Source: Clostridia bacterium (lineage in GTDB: Bacteria; Bacillota; DULZ01). Taken from it: a stretch of 64,000 nt of DNA. Below, piece by piece: positions 26,668 to 35,423 of this stretch. The stretch lies in assembly GCA_012840125.1 (NCBI GenBank), contig DULZ01000061.1, positions 1 through 64,000 on the forward strand. The letters run 5' to 3'. The notes under the pieces were generated by a model. It ran no database searches, had not been told where the DNA came from, and saw only the letters and a list, made by a program, of their open reading frames with translations. A program made the translations under genes and the position numbers. Every line of letters starts with the position of its first letter. Position 1 is the first letter of the stretch.

Positions 26668-27045
26668 TTGAACGCATTGGGCCGCCACATCTTAGCTGAA
26701 ATCTACGGGTGCGATTTCAGTATTCTAAACGACATCAAGAAAGTAGAAGAGATTATGGTCAATGCCGCTTTGGAAGCCGGTGCCGAGGTACGTGAGTTCG
26801 TCTTCCACAAGTTCAGCCCGCAGGGTGTCAGTGGCGTAGTTGTGATTTCCGAATCCCATTTGGCCATCCACACTTGGCCTGAGTTGGGTTACGCGGCTGT
26901 TGATGTGTTTACTTGCGGCGAACGGGTTAATCCGTGGGATGCCTGCAGATTTCTCACTGAACAATTTAAAGCTCAACATGTTGACGCAAGGGAAGTAGAA
27001 CGCGGTGTCATCATACCTCCTCACCGGCAAGCGGTAAATCAATAG
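26668..27045 (+). CDS. speH: S-adenosylmethionine decarboxylase proenzyme
   Basis: SpeH decarboxylates S-adenosylmethionine to supply aminopropyl groups for spermidine. The 125-residue proenzyme self-cleaves to form a pyruvoyl group; the family residues are in place: S63 (cleavage site in [12 protein letters not shown]), H68 and C83 (VFTCGE). I accept the TTG at 26668, 7 bases after AAAGGAGG. Spermidine synthase is not adjacent. The gene has its own promoter and is followed by a long hairpin. Confidence 0.96.
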   Translation: MNALGRHILAEIYGCDFSILNDIKKVEEIMVNAALEAGAEVREFVFHKFSPQGVSGVVVISESHLAIHTWPELGYAAVDVFTCGERVNPWDACRFLTEQFKAQHVDAREVERGVIIPPHRQAVNQ

Positions 27046-27088
27046 GAGGGATATTTATTTTATTCAATTTAAAAAACAAGCTTTAACG

Positions 27089-27127
27089 TAAGCCTTGCAG
27101 TACTACGGGAGAGTATTGTAAGGCTTA
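27089..27127 (+). repeat. Long inverted repeat between speH and the HepS-like gene
   Basis: TAAGCCTTGCAGTACT (27089-27104) can pair with AGTATTGTAAGGCTTA (27112-27127) over 16 positions, two of them G-U in RNA, with a 7-base loop. It is followed by TATTTATTC rather than a T run, so it is not a typical terminator. It may be an RNA 3'-end or processing structure. Confidence 0.7.
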
Positions 27128-27229
27128 TATTTATTCTCGCATTCCCACACTGCTTAACAGAAGGAATTTAACAGTGAGTCGAGAATAGATCAAAATACTG
27201 CTTGTTAAAGTCAGGAAGGAGCGCTATCC

Positions 27230-27973
27230 TTGGAAACCGTGTTTCCTAAGATTCTGTTACCTTTAAAGAAGGACTTAGAGCAAGTGGAACAAAGGATGCA
27301 CCAAGAAATGAAACTTAAAGCGGGACATATCTCCCAGTTTATTAACCTGCAGCTGCACTGGTGGGACAGGTACCTGCACCCGGCGGTATTGATCCTGTCC
27401 GGTCGCATGTTTGGCTATACCCATCCGAAAATGCTTTACCTGGCCTGTGTGGTACAGTTTATTCACATTGCCACCGGTATCCATTACAGGGAATATGACC
27501 AGCGACCGGGATTACCGGTCTTAATTGGTGACTATTTTTATGCCAAGTTTTTTAGTTACCTCTGTAATGTCGAGGCCCTGGAATGGCTGCCGGAGCTAGC
27601 TCAAGTCATCAACGACGTTCACGATGCCGGGATAAGAGAAACGGAAAACCAAGAATCCCTATCATCAAATGTGGACAGCTATATTAGTTTACTCAAGAAA
27701 CAATCAAGTCTCTTAGGTACATGCAGTACTTTTGGTGTTAAAGCGACGGGAAGCAATACTATCTACGAAACCCCGCTCAAAACTTTTGGGCTTAATCTTG
27801 GTGCAGCTCTAAAACTGGTCAAGCAAAAGCAACACCTGCCTCATGCCAGGCAGCTCTTGTCCGATGCGGAAAAAGAACTTAGCAAACTGCCGGACAAGAC
27901 TGAAAAAACTATTTTATGGGGATTGTTGGACGCTTGTCAAGAGGAATTACACCAGGTTTGTTTAGCGGGTTAG
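27230..27973 (+). CDS. HepS-like subunit of heptaprenyl diphosphate synthase (degenerate polyprenyl synthetase fold)
   Basis: This 247-residue, mostly helical protein resembles component 1 of heptaprenyl diphosphate synthase. The segment QFIHIATGIHYREYDQRPG occupies the place of the first DDXXD region of polyprenyl synthases but lacks the aspartates, and LIGDYFYAKFFSYL matches the GDYF region of HepS. Without metal-binding motifs it should be a non-catalytic partner of HepT, which is encoded 6.5 kb downstream. menG follows after 16 bases, as in the hepS-menG-hepT operon of Bacillus. The start is TTG after AAGGAG. Confidence 0.7.
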   Translation: METVFPKILLPLKKDLEQVEQRMHQEMKLKAGHISQFINLQLHWWDRYLHPAVLILSGRMFGYTHPKMLYLACVVQFIHIATGIHYREYDQRPGLPVLIGDYFYAKFFSYLCNVEALEWLPELAQVINDVHDAGIRETENQESLSSNVDSYISLLKKQSSLLGTCSTFGVKATGSNTIYETPLKTFGLNLGAALKLVKQKQHLPHARQLLSDAEKELSKLPDKTEKTILWGLLDACQEELHQVCLAG

Positions 27974-27989
27974 GAAAAGGAGTTTGTGC

Positions 27990-28721
27990 ATGAAATTACC
28001 AGGTGTATATCAGAGCAAGAACAAGGAAGAATACGTTCACCAGATCTTTTCATCCATTGCTTCAAAATATGACTGGATGAACACCGTCATGACATTCAAC
28101 CGGGACAAGTACTGGCGACGGTTTACCGTAGAACAAGCCAACCTCTCCGAAGGCAGCACGGCCCTCGATGTTTGCTGCGGCACGGGTAAACTGTGTTTAG
28201 AACTGGCGAAAAAAGTCGGGAAGACAGGTAAAGTCATAGGATTGGATTTCTGTGAAAATATGCTGCGGGTGGCGGACAAAAACTTAAGCAAGCACCCGCT
28301 GGGTTCCCAAATCGAACTGGTACACGGAAACGCAATGGATTTGCCTTTTCCCGACAATACCTTTGATTGCGCTACCATCGGTTTTGCCCTCAGGAATGTG
28401 CCAGATATCACTCAGACTTTGCAAGAAATGATGCGGGTAGTAAAGCCGGGCGGGAAAGTGATTTCCCTGGAACTGGCCAAGCCGTCAGCCCCCGTATTTA
28501 AACAGCTATTCTGGCTTTATTTTGAAAAATTCGTGCCCCTCTTGGGCAGGTTTAGGGTTGGCGTTGACGGGCCCTATAGTTATTTGCCTTATTCCGTCAA
28601 GATTTTCCCTCATCAAAAGGAAATCAAGGACCTCTTTACCAACATCGGGTTGAAAGACGCTGCCTATTATGAATTAACAGGGGGCATCGTGGCCGTTCAT
28701 GTAGGCACAAAACCCCAGTAA
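27990..28721 (+). CDS. menG: Demethylmenaquinone methyltransferase (UbiE/MenG family)
   Basis: This SAM-dependent methyltransferase carries out the last step of menaquinone synthesis. Its 243 residues include the family opening IFSSIASKYDWMNTVMTFN, the SAM-binding LDVCCGTGKLCLELA, GNAMDLPFPDNTFDC and GFALRNVPD. I chose ATG 27990, 7 bases after AAAAGGAG. Together with the HepS-like gene, hepT and sdhCAB it points to a respiratory quinone in this organism. Related UbiE enzymes act on other quinones, so the exact substrate is inferred. Confidence 0.9.
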   Translation: MKLPGVYQSKNKEEYVHQIFSSIASKYDWMNTVMTFNRDKYWRRFTVEQANLSEGSTALDVCCGTGKLCLELAKKVGKTGKVIGLDFCENMLRVADKNLSKHPLGSQIELVHGNAMDLPFPDNTFDCATIGFALRNVPDITQTLQEMMRVVKPGGKVISLELAKPSAPVFKQLFWLYFEKFVPLLGRFRVGVDGPYSYLPYSVKIFPHQKEIKDLFTNIGLKDAAYYELTGGIVAVHVGTKPQ

Positions 28722-28755
28722 GTTTAAGAGGAATATAGCGCTGGAGGCTGTTTAG

Positions 28756-29634
28756 ATGAAGATAAAGAAAGCAATCATCCCGGCGGCCGGTTTAGGGACG
28801 CGTTTTTTACCTGCTACTAAGGCACAACCGAAGGAAATGCTGCCCGTGGTGGACAAGCCCGCCATTCAATTCATTATTGAGGAAGCCGTGGCTTCAGGTA
28901 TTGAAGACATTTTGATCATTACCGGCCGGAATAAAAGAGCCATCGAAGACCATTTTGATCACTCGGTGGAACTGGAGCTAATCTTGGAACAAAAAGGCGA
29001 CACTAAGCATTTAGAAGAGATCCGTCGAATTTCGGCACTGGCGGACATTCATTATGTCAGGCAGAAAGAAGCAAAGGGCCTGGGACACGCCATCTATTGC
29101 GGCAGGAAATTTATCGGCAATGAACCTTTCGCCGTCCTGCTGGGAGATGATATCGTCGTCAATCCCGAACCATGTTTAAAGCAGCTGATCCATACTTACC
29201 AGCAAGTGGGTGGAAATGTCATAGGGATTAGGCCGGTCCCCAAAGAACAAGTCAGTAGTTATGGGATAGTAGCATCGAAGGTCATTGCCCCGTCCATGCA
29301 CCAAATAACAGACTTAGTGGAAAAACCGGCCCTTAATCAGGCTCCTTCTAATCTCGCCATCATGGGCCGCTACATATTGCAGCCGGAGATATTTGACATC
29401 CTGGCAGCAATTCCGCCGGGTCGCAATGGAGAAATCCAGCTTACCGATGCCTTGAAAGAACTGCTCCAGCACCAATCCATTACCGGATATGAGTTTCAAG
29501 GCAAAAGATACGATGTAGGCGACAAATTGGGCTTTTTGATTGCCACGGTAGAAATAGCGTTAACCCGAGAAGAAGTGGCGGAAGGATTTCGCAGCTATTT
29601 AAAACAAGCAGCTGCCCGGCTGTTCACCGAGTAA
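28756..29634 (+). CDS. galU: UTP--glucose-1-phosphate uridylyltransferase
   Basis: GalU makes UDP-glucose from UTP and glucose 1-phosphate for surface polysaccharides and glycolipids. The 292-residue protein begins KAIIPAAGLGTRFLPATKA (nucleotidyltransferase signature with the catalytic Arg), then PKEMLPVVDKPAIQ, GLGHAIYCGR, VLLGDDIV and the acidic DVGDKLGF. It starts after GGAGG. Its last 36 bases overlap the convergent Nudix gene on the other strand. Confidence 0.96.
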   Translation: MKIKKAIIPAAGLGTRFLPATKAQPKEMLPVVDKPAIQFIIEEAVASGIEDILIITGRNKRAIEDHFDHSVELELILEQKGDTKHLEEIRRISALADIHYVRQKEAKGLGHAIYCGRKFIGNEPFAVLLGDDIVVNPEPCLKQLIHTYQQVGGNVIGIRPVPKEQVSSYGIVASKVIAPSMHQITDLVEKPALNQAPSNLAIMGRYILQPEIFDILAAIPPGRNGEIQLTDALKELLQHQSITGYEFQGKRYDVGDKLGFLIATVEIALTREEVAEGFRSYLKQAAARLFTE

Positions 29635-30183
29635 TTGGGCCACGGCATCCGTTAGGAATACCCGGTAATGAAACAACTTCGCCGGGCTTTTGCTTAAGTT
29701 GTCTCTGATTGGACCCTGCAATTCTTTCCAGCTAACCCATTTCACTTCTTTTATTTCCTTCGTATCAATGGGTTTCATCAGAGTCGTCAGGGGAGCGGCT
29801 GTAAAAATGTGACTCACCCAGGGTACGGCTATCCGGTCGCACTTAAATGTCACATTAATTCTCAAAATATATTGCTTGATATCAATTCTGATCCCTGTTT
29901 CTTCAAAAGCTTCTCGATACATGCCTTGCAGCACATCTTCCCCTGGATTGACACCACCGCTGGGAGCTCTGTAAAATCCGGGTGGATGGCTGTGTTTGCT
30001 GATCACTGCTACCCGGTTGTCACGATCAATAATAAAAAAGGTAAAGTCATGAGCCCGCCCGTGTTTTTGACTGGCTCTGAGCATGGTCATTTCCGGAGAT
30101 GTAATGAAGTGGTCCATGGTTATTTCTTTGGGGGTTCCGAATTGGAGTTCTAAATCTTTGATAGCTCCCGCCGGAATATACAT
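29599..30183 (-). CDS. Nudix hydrolase
   Basis: This Nudix hydrolase has a complete Nudix box, GX5EX7REUXEEXGU, beginning GGVNPGEDV and ending REAFEETGI, which binds the metal and cleaves a nucleoside diphosphate-type bond. The substrate cannot be read from sequence. From ATG 30183 it has 194 residues; CCTCC on the plus strand at 30196-30200 is its Shine-Dalgarno site at a rather long spacing of 12. A GTG at 30216 is an alternative. It is convergent with galU (36-base overlap) and divergent from the MBL gene. Confidence 0.85.
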   Translation of the reverse strand: MYIPAGAIKDLELQFGTPKEITMDHFITSPEMTMLRASQKHGRAHDFTFFIIDRDNRVAVISKHSHPPGFYRAPSGGVNPGEDVLQGMYREAFEETGIRIDIKQYILRINVTFKCDRIAVPWVSHIFTAAPLTTLMKPIDTKEIKEVKWVSWKELQGPIRDNLSKSPAKLFHYRVFLTDAVAQLLGEQPGSCLF

Positions 30184-30269
30184 TGATTTATAAAACCTCC
30201 TGTTCTGCCTGATCACCAGTCTTATTCTAACAGAATTATCAACGAGGAAAAACCGGTATTGTTGCCAGG

Positions 30270-30298
30270 TTGGACTAGTTCATTGTAAACTATATTAT
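30270..30298 (+). promoter_or_regulatory. Probable promoter for the MBL hydrolase gene
   Basis: TTGGAC (30270-30275) and TATTAT (30293-30298) with a 17-base spacer. Confidence 0.6.
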
Positions 30299-30322
30299 GA
30301 TTATGAAAAGGAGGTGGAGGAA

Positions 30323-31009
30323 GTGGTTTCTGTTCATTTTTTCGGTCATTCCTGCTTTGCTTTGGAAACATCCCGGCACAAATTGGTGATCGATCCGTGG
30401 TTTACTGATAATCCACTTACCGATGTAAAGCCGGAGGAAGTGGAATGTGATTACTTGCTGGTGACCCATGGACATTTTGATCATCTGGGTGATGCCGTCG
30501 CCATTGCCAAGAGAACCGGAGCAACCATCATCGGTGTCGCCGAACTGGCCACCTATTGCGCCAACCAGGGAGCCAAGGCCCATGGGATGCACATCGGCGG
30601 AAGCTACCGGTTTCCCTTTGGCCGCCTCCAGTTGACACCCGCTTGGCACGGATCTTCGATCCTGGGAGACAACATTTACTTGGGCTGCCCCTGCGGTTTC
30701 ATCGTAGAATTGGAGGGTAAATACATATATCACGGAGGTGATACCGGTCTTTTCGGCGACATGGAGCTTATCGGCCAAAAATATCCCATTGATGTAGCCT
30801 TGCTGCCCATTGGAGATAATTATGTCATGGGCCCGGAAGATGCGGCGAGAGCCGTTAAACTGATCCGGCCCAAGACAGTCGTTCCCATGCACTACAACAC
30901 ATTTGACATTATCAAACAAGATCCTGAACTATTTAAACAGCAGGTAGAAGCAACCACCAACAGCCGCTGTCTCATCCTCCGGCCGGGAGAAACCTTTCAT
31001 CTTGAGTAA
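30323..31009 (+). CDS. Metal-dependent hydrolase, UPF0173 (metallo-beta-lactamase fold)
   Basis: This 228-residue protein is a metallo-beta-lactamase-fold hydrolase of the UPF0173 (YtkL) type. It shows GHSCFAL near the N-terminus, LVIDPWFTDNP, the metal motif HXHXDH in VTHGHFDHLGD, YHGGDTGLF and a C-terminal VVPMHYNTFD. The substrate is unknown. I prefer GTG 30323 because the consensus site AAGGAGGTG occupies 30309-30316, where a GTG at 30314 would otherwise fall. Confidence 0.85.
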   Translation: MVSVHFFGHSCFALETSRHKLVIDPWFTDNPLTDVKPEEVECDYLLVTHGHFDHLGDAVAIAKRTGATIIGVAELATYCANQGAKAHGMHIGGSYRFPFGRLQLTPAWHGSSILGDNIYLGCPCGFIVELEGKYIYHGGDTGLFGDMELIGQKYPIDVALLPIGDNYVMGPEDAARAVKLIRPKTVVPMHYNTFDIIKQDPELFKQQVEATTNSRCLILRPGETFHLE

Positions 31010-31022
31010 TTGGCGTCCTTGA

Positions 31023-31048
31023 CCCCTATTTTCCCATAGGGGTTTTTT
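31023..31048 (+). terminator. Rho-independent terminator after the UPF0173 gene
   Basis: CCCCTAT (31023-31029) pairs with ATAGGGG (31036-31042), followed by six T residues. Confidence 0.88.
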
Positions 31049-31111
31049 CTTTCATTTTTGTTCATAAAGGTCAAGGAAAGTAGCTTGCACCACAGGAGGA
31101 GTTTCCAGCCG

Positions 31112-31139
31112 TTTAGAGAATATTTATGAGTGTTATAAT
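31112..31139 (+). promoter_or_regulatory. Probable promoter for sdhCAB
   Basis: TATAAT (31134-31139) lies 41 bases before sdhC. TTTAGA (31112-31117) at 16 bases is a weak -35 candidate. Confidence 0.5.
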
Positions 31140-31180
31140 ATTCTGTCATATTTGAAAAACTTGCGAAAGGAGTTGTATTC

Positions 31181-31795
31181 ATGGATTTGGAGAAGCATCA
31201 TTATTTTATCCGTAAGCTGCATTCTTTGTCCGGCATTCTACCCGTCGGTATTTTCCTACTGGAACACCTGACCATTAACAGCTTAAGCATGTTGGGTTCC
31301 GACACCTACAACAAAGCCATCGCTATCTTGCACAGCATTCCGTTTCTACCGGTAGTGGAAATCCTGTTGATCGCCGTTCCCATTGCCTTCCATGCCCTGT
31401 ATGGTTTGTGGATCGTTTACCTGGCAAAAAATAACGCACTCACTTACACATATTACCGTAACTGGCTGTTCTATCTACAAAGAGTGACTGCCGTCATCAC
31501 ATTCATTTACGTCCTTTATCATACTTACACCCTCAGCATCAGCAGGGTCTTGTTTGGTCTGGAAATCAGCTTTAACACCATGACCACGGTCTTATCCAAT
31601 CCCTGGGTGCTGGCATTTTACATTATAGGCCTGGTGGCTGCCGTTTACCATTTTGCCAACGGGCTGGCAACATTTCTCATTACCTGGGGTGTCACTGTAG
31701 GCCCGTTTTCCCAAAAGGTCGCTACGATTATCTCAGGCATCATGTTTGTCGTTCTCTCGTTAATGGGTATCCAATCTCTGTTTGCCTTTATCTAG
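31181..31795 (+). CDS. sdhC: Succinate dehydrogenase/fumarate reductase cytochrome b558 subunit
   Basis: SdhC anchors the complex in the membrane and carries haem b. The 204-residue protein has about five transmembrane helices and histidines in positions expected for haem ligands (for example in LLEHLTINSLS, AFHALYG, LYHTYTLS and VYHFANGL). This single-anchor, five-helix type is the Bacillus-like cytochrome b558 family that reacts with menaquinone. It is 20 bases upstream of sdhA, and the sdhC-A-B order is standard. Confidence 0.93.
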   Translation: MDLEKHHYFIRKLHSLSGILPVGIFLLEHLTINSLSMLGSDTYNKAIAILHSIPFLPVVEILLIAVPIAFHALYGLWIVYLAKNNALTYTYYRNWLFYLQRVTAVITFIYVLYHTYTLSISRVLFGLEISFNTMTTVLSNPWVLAFYIIGLVAAVYHFANGLATFLITWGVTVGPFSQKVATIISGIMFVVLSLMGIQSLFAFI

Positions 31796-31815
31796 AAAGA
31801 CAGGAGGAATAAGTT

Positions 31816-33570
31816 ATGGCACCACAAAAGGTAATTGTAGTGGGCGGGGGACTGGCCGGATTAATGGCTACCCTGCGCATTGCCGAAAAAGGTTATCATG
31901 TGGATTTGTTTTCCCTGGTTCCCGTGAAACGTTCTCACTCCCTATGTGCCCAAGGGGGCATCAACGCGGCCCTGAATACTAAAGGAGAAGGGGACTCCAC
32001 CTGGGAACATTTTTACGATACCATTTACGGCGGTGATTTCCTGGCCGACCAGCCGCCGGTCAAAGCCATGTGCGAAGCCGCGCCCGGCATCATTCATCTG
32101 TATGACCGTATGGGCGTAGTGTTCAGCCGGACTCCGGAAGGTCTGTTAGACCTGCGCTTGTTTGGCGGCGTCAAAAAGAGGCGGACTGTTTTCGCCGGCG
32201 GAACTACCGGCCAACAGCTCTTATACGGTTTGGATTCCCAAGTACGCCGGTTCGAAGACAAAGGCCTCGTCACCAAGTATGAAGGCTGGGAATTCTTATC
32301 TGCCGTCATCGACAGTCAGGGCATTTGCCGGGGCATTGTCGCCCAAGACTTGACGACCATGGAGATTCAGGCATTTGCCGCTGACGCGGTTCTGCTGGCC
32401 ACAGGCGGCGCGGGTATGATTTACGGACGGAGTACCAATTCCGTCATCTGTACCGGAGCCGCAGCGGGCAGGGTTTACCTCCAAGGTGTGGAATTTGCCA
32501 ACGGGGAGTTCGTCCAATTCCATCCTACAGGCATGTTGGGCGATGACAAGACCAGGCTCATGTCAGAAGCCTCCCGCGGGGAGGGTGGCCGGGTTTGGAC
32601 TTATAAAGACGGGAAACCGTGGTACTTCCTGGAAGAATGGTATCCGGCTTACGGCAATCTAGTACCGCGGGATATTGCTTCCCGGGCCATTTATAAAGTG
32701 TGCGTGGAAATGGGACTGGGTATAGATGGGAAAAACCAGGTTTACCTGGACCTGACCCATTTGGACCCGGAATTCTTGGAAAACCGCCTCGGCGGCATTC
32801 TGGAGATCTATGAACAATTCACAGGGGAAGACCCCCGCAAGGTACCCATGAAGATTTTCCCGGCACCCCATTACTTTATGGGCGGCATCTATGTAGATTG
32901 GAATCACATGACAGGCATACCCGGTTTGTTTGCCGCCGGTGAGTGCGATTACATGTATCACGGCGCCAATCGTTTGGGAGCCAATTCATTGCTTTCCGCC
33001 AGTTACAGCGGATATGTGGTGGGGCCAAAAATAGTTGAATACGTTAAGAACCTGAACCGCAGTGCCGGCGATGTGCCTCAGTCCATTTTTGAACAAGAAA
33101 AGCAGCGGCAAATTGAATTAGATGAAGCCGTTTATAAGATGGACGGATATGAGGATCCTTACAAGCTCCATGAGGAACTCGGCGACAACATGATGACCAA
33201 TGTCGGTGTTATCCGATATAACAATAATTTGATGAAAGCTGATGAGAAAATCTTAGAACTCATGGATCGTTACAAGCGCATCAAGTTATCCGACACCGGC
33301 CGGTGGGCCAACCAGACGGTCATGTTTATTAAACAATTATGGCCTATGCTGGAATTGGCCAGAGTAATTGCGCTGGGAGCTTTGCAACGAAATGAAAGCC
33401 GGGGAGCTCATTATAAACCTGAATATCCGGAACGGAACGACGAGGAATGGCTGAAAACCACCCGGGCCCGGTGGACACCGGACGGGCCGGAGTTCAGTTA
33501 TTCCGATGTAGATGTGTCTTTGATTACGCCGGTGAAAAGACGGTACGACGTAGCCAGAGGTGAAAAGTAA
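31816..33570 (+). CDS. sdhA: Succinate dehydrogenase/fumarate reductase flavoprotein subunit
   Basis: SdhA carries FAD and the succinate/fumarate active site. The 584-residue protein begins with the dinucleotide fold VVGGGLAGLMATLRIAEKG, then HSLCAQGGINAAL for the covalent-FAD region, QFHPTGMLG with the active-site His, EGGRVW and GECDYMYHGANRLGANSLL. It overlaps sdhB by one base. Whether the complex works as succinate dehydrogenase or fumarate reductase cannot be decided from sequence. Confidence 0.96.
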   Translation: MAPQKVIVVGGGLAGLMATLRIAEKGYHVDLFSLVPVKRSHSLCAQGGINAALNTKGEGDSTWEHFYDTIYGGDFLADQPPVKAMCEAAPGIIHLYDRMGVVFSRTPEGLLDLRLFGGVKKRRTVFAGGTTGQQLLYGLDSQVRRFEDKGLVTKYEGWEFLSAVIDSQGICRGIVAQDLTTMEIQAFAADAVLLATGGAGMIYGRSTNSVICTGAAAGRVYLQGVEFANGEFVQFHPTGMLGDDKTRLMSEASRGEGGRVWTYKDGKPWYFLEEWYPAYGNLVPRDIASRAIYKVCVEMGLGIDGKNQVYLDLTHLDPEFLENRLGGILEIYEQFTGEDPRKVPMKIFPAPHYFMGGIYVDWNHMTGIPGLFAAGECDYMYHGANRLGANSLLSASYSGYVVGPKIVEYVKNLNRSAGDVPQSIFEQEKQRQIELDEAVYKMDGYEDPYKLHEELGDNMMTNVGVIRYNNNLMKADEKILELMDRYKRIKLSDTGRWANQTVMFIKQLWPMLELARVIALGALQRNESRGAHYKPEYPERNDEEWLKTTRARWTPDGPEFSYSDVDVSLITPVKRRYDVARGEK

Positions 33571-34316
33571 TGTCCAAATATATTCATTTGAAAATCAAAC
33601 GACAAGACGGCCCCAACGAGCCGCCTCGCTGGGAAGAGTTTAAGATTCCTTATAAACCAAACATGAATGTGGTGTCAGTGCTAATGGAACTGCGCAAAGA
33701 CCCGGTCAATGCTTTCGGGCAAAAAACAACGCCGGTGGTATGGGACTGCGCTTGTTTAGAAGAGGTTTGCGGTGCCTGCACCATGTTGATTAACGGCAAA
33801 CCCCGCCAAGCTTGTTCAGCATTAATAGACCAGTTACCGCAGCCGATTATCCTGGCGCCTTTGACCAAGTTTCCCGTCATTCGAGACCTTAAAGTGGACC
33901 GGCAAATCATGTTCGAACACCTGAAAAAGGTAAAAGCCTGGGTCAATATTGACGGTTCCTTCGACTTGGGGAGAGGACCGCGCCAGTCGGAACACCAGCG
34001 GAAAATCGCTTATCAATTATCCCGGTGCATGACCTGCGGCTGCTGTATGGAGGCCTGCCCCAATGTAAACAGCAAATCAGAGTTTATGGGCGCGGCCCCC
34101 TTCGGTCAAGTACGGCTGTTCAACATGCATCCCCTGGGTCAAATGGACAAACACGAACGGTTAGAAGCCATTATGGGGAAAGGCGGCATCGTTGATTGCG
34201 GCAATTCGCAAAACTGCGTGCAAGTTTGCCCGAAAAATGTGCCTTTGACCACCTCCATTGCCGAATTGAACCGGGAAACCACCATCTACAGCTTCTCTAA
34301 ATGGTTTAGCAAATAA
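33570..34316 (+). CDS. sdhB: Succinate dehydrogenase/fumarate reductase iron-sulfur subunit
   Basis: SdhB passes electrons from FAD to the quinone site through three iron-sulfur clusters. The 248-residue protein has the N-terminal [2Fe-2S] cysteines in CACLEEVCGAC with a fourth in RQAC, the [4Fe-4S] motif CMTCGCCMEACPN, and a third set in CGNSQNCVQVCPKNVP. The ATG overlaps the sdhA stop (TAATG). A terminator follows. Confidence 0.96.
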   Translation: MSKYIHLKIKRQDGPNEPPRWEEFKIPYKPNMNVVSVLMELRKDPVNAFGQKTTPVVWDCACLEEVCGACTMLINGKPRQACSALIDQLPQPIILAPLTKFPVIRDLKVDRQIMFEHLKKVKAWVNIDGSFDLGRGPRQSEHQRKIAYQLSRCMTCGCCMEACPNVNSKSEFMGAAPFGQVRLFNMHPLGQMDKHERLEAIMGKGGIVDCGNSQNCVQVCPKNVPLTTSIAELNRETTIYSFSKWFSK

Positions 34317-34330
34317 ATAACTGTCATATT

Positions 34331-34351
34331 GCCCGCACAAGCGGGCTTTTT
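34331..34351 (+). terminator. Rho-independent terminator after sdhB
   Basis: GCCCGC (34331-34336) pairs with GCGGGC (34341-34346) around an ACAA loop, followed by five T residues. Confidence 0.9.
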
Positions 34352-34437
34352 ATTTCAAATCTATTGCAGGATTCAAGATGTTGAGGCAGAATAGACTCTA
34401 AACGAACTGAAACACGCATTATGGGAGCGGAGGTACC

Positions 34438-35406
34438 ATGCTCGACATTGAGTTCCTCAATGGCATAAAATCTGATCTAAAAATTGTAGAAAGCCGGCTC
34501 GCGGAATACGTCCAGTCCTCATCACCGCTTTTGACAAAGGCTTCCTTGCATCTCTTTAAAGCAGGTGGGAAAAGATTAAGACCTGCTTTTGCTTTGTTAG
34601 CAGGCAAGTGTTGTGGTGGAAGCCTGGAACGTTTATTACCTTTAGCGGTGGCCCTGGAACTGATTCATATGGCGTCTCTGGTACACGATGATGTTATTGA
34701 TAACTCTCTGACCCGTCGCGGTATTCCCACGGTAAAGGCACAATGGGGGGATAAGGTATCGCTGCATACCGGGGATTACCTTTTTGCCAAGTCTCTTTTG
34801 TTGATCGCCCAGTATAAGAACTTCCGTATCGCTAAAATCCTGGCTGATGTAAGCGTCGAAATGTGCTTGGGAGAAATCCAACAGATCGTTACCGCTTTTG
34901 ACCTGAACCAGTCCCTACGAGACTATTTTTATCGCATCAAGAGAAAAACGGCGATGCTGATTTCCGCCAGCTGCCAGCTTGGTGCAGTAGCCAGCAACGC
35001 TGACCCTGTATTGGAACGTTCCCTTACCAAATATGGGCATTATTTAGGCATGGCATTTCAGATCACCGATGATATTTTAGATATTGTTGCCGATGAAGAT
35101 GAGTTGGGCAAGCCCGTAGGCAGTGACCTGCGCCAGGGCATTATCACGCTGCCCACTATCTATGCCCTCAAACATTCCAAGGATGCGGAGCAACTGGCGG
35201 CCATTATTTCCAATCGACAAAAAACGAACCGTGATATTGAAACGGCCATCGCCATCATCAAGGAATGCGGTGCCATTGAATACTCATTTAATATTGCGCA
35301 AGCCTATATCAAAAAGGCTAAGACTGAACTGAAAAACATTCCTTCGCCTGACCATCGAGAAACTCTTACTCGCCTGGCCGATTTCGTCCAGGTCCGCAAA
35401 TTTTAA
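34438..35406 (+). CDS. hepT: Polyprenyl diphosphate synthase, probable heptaprenyl diphosphate synthase component 2
   Basis: This trans-polyprenyl synthase makes the long isoprenoid side chain of the quinone. The 322-residue protein has both aspartate-rich motifs, DDVID (about residues 83-87, in LVHDDVID) and DDILD (in QITDDILDIV), plus GGKRLRPAFALLAG and GDYLFAKSL. Chain length is not readable, but the HepS-like partner at 27.2 kb supports a two-component heptaprenyl-type enzyme. It is transcribed with hemB and hemL, an unusual neighbourhood that could couple quinone and haem supply. Confidence 0.88.
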   Translation: MLDIEFLNGIKSDLKIVESRLAEYVQSSSPLLTKASLHLFKAGGKRLRPAFALLAGKCCGGSLERLLPLAVALELIHMASLVHDDVIDNSLTRRGIPTVKAQWGDKVSLHTGDYLFAKSLLLIAQYKNFRIAKILADVSVEMCLGEIQQIVTAFDLNQSLRDYFYRIKRKTAMLISASCQLGAVASNADPVLERSLTKYGHYLGMAFQITDDILDIVADEDELGKPVGSDLRQGIITLPTIYALKHSKDAEQLAAIISNRQKTNRDIETAIAIIKECGAIEYSFNIAQAYIKKAKTELKNIPSPDHRETLTRLADFVQVRKF

Positions 35407-35423
35407 GGTAAGGAGGTCTAAAG

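Noticed and set aside
30290-30919. A 209-codon open frame on the minus strand
   Set aside because: It lies opposite the UPF0173 hydrolase, whose metal motifs are intact, and shows no recognisable domain; it is a shadow frame.
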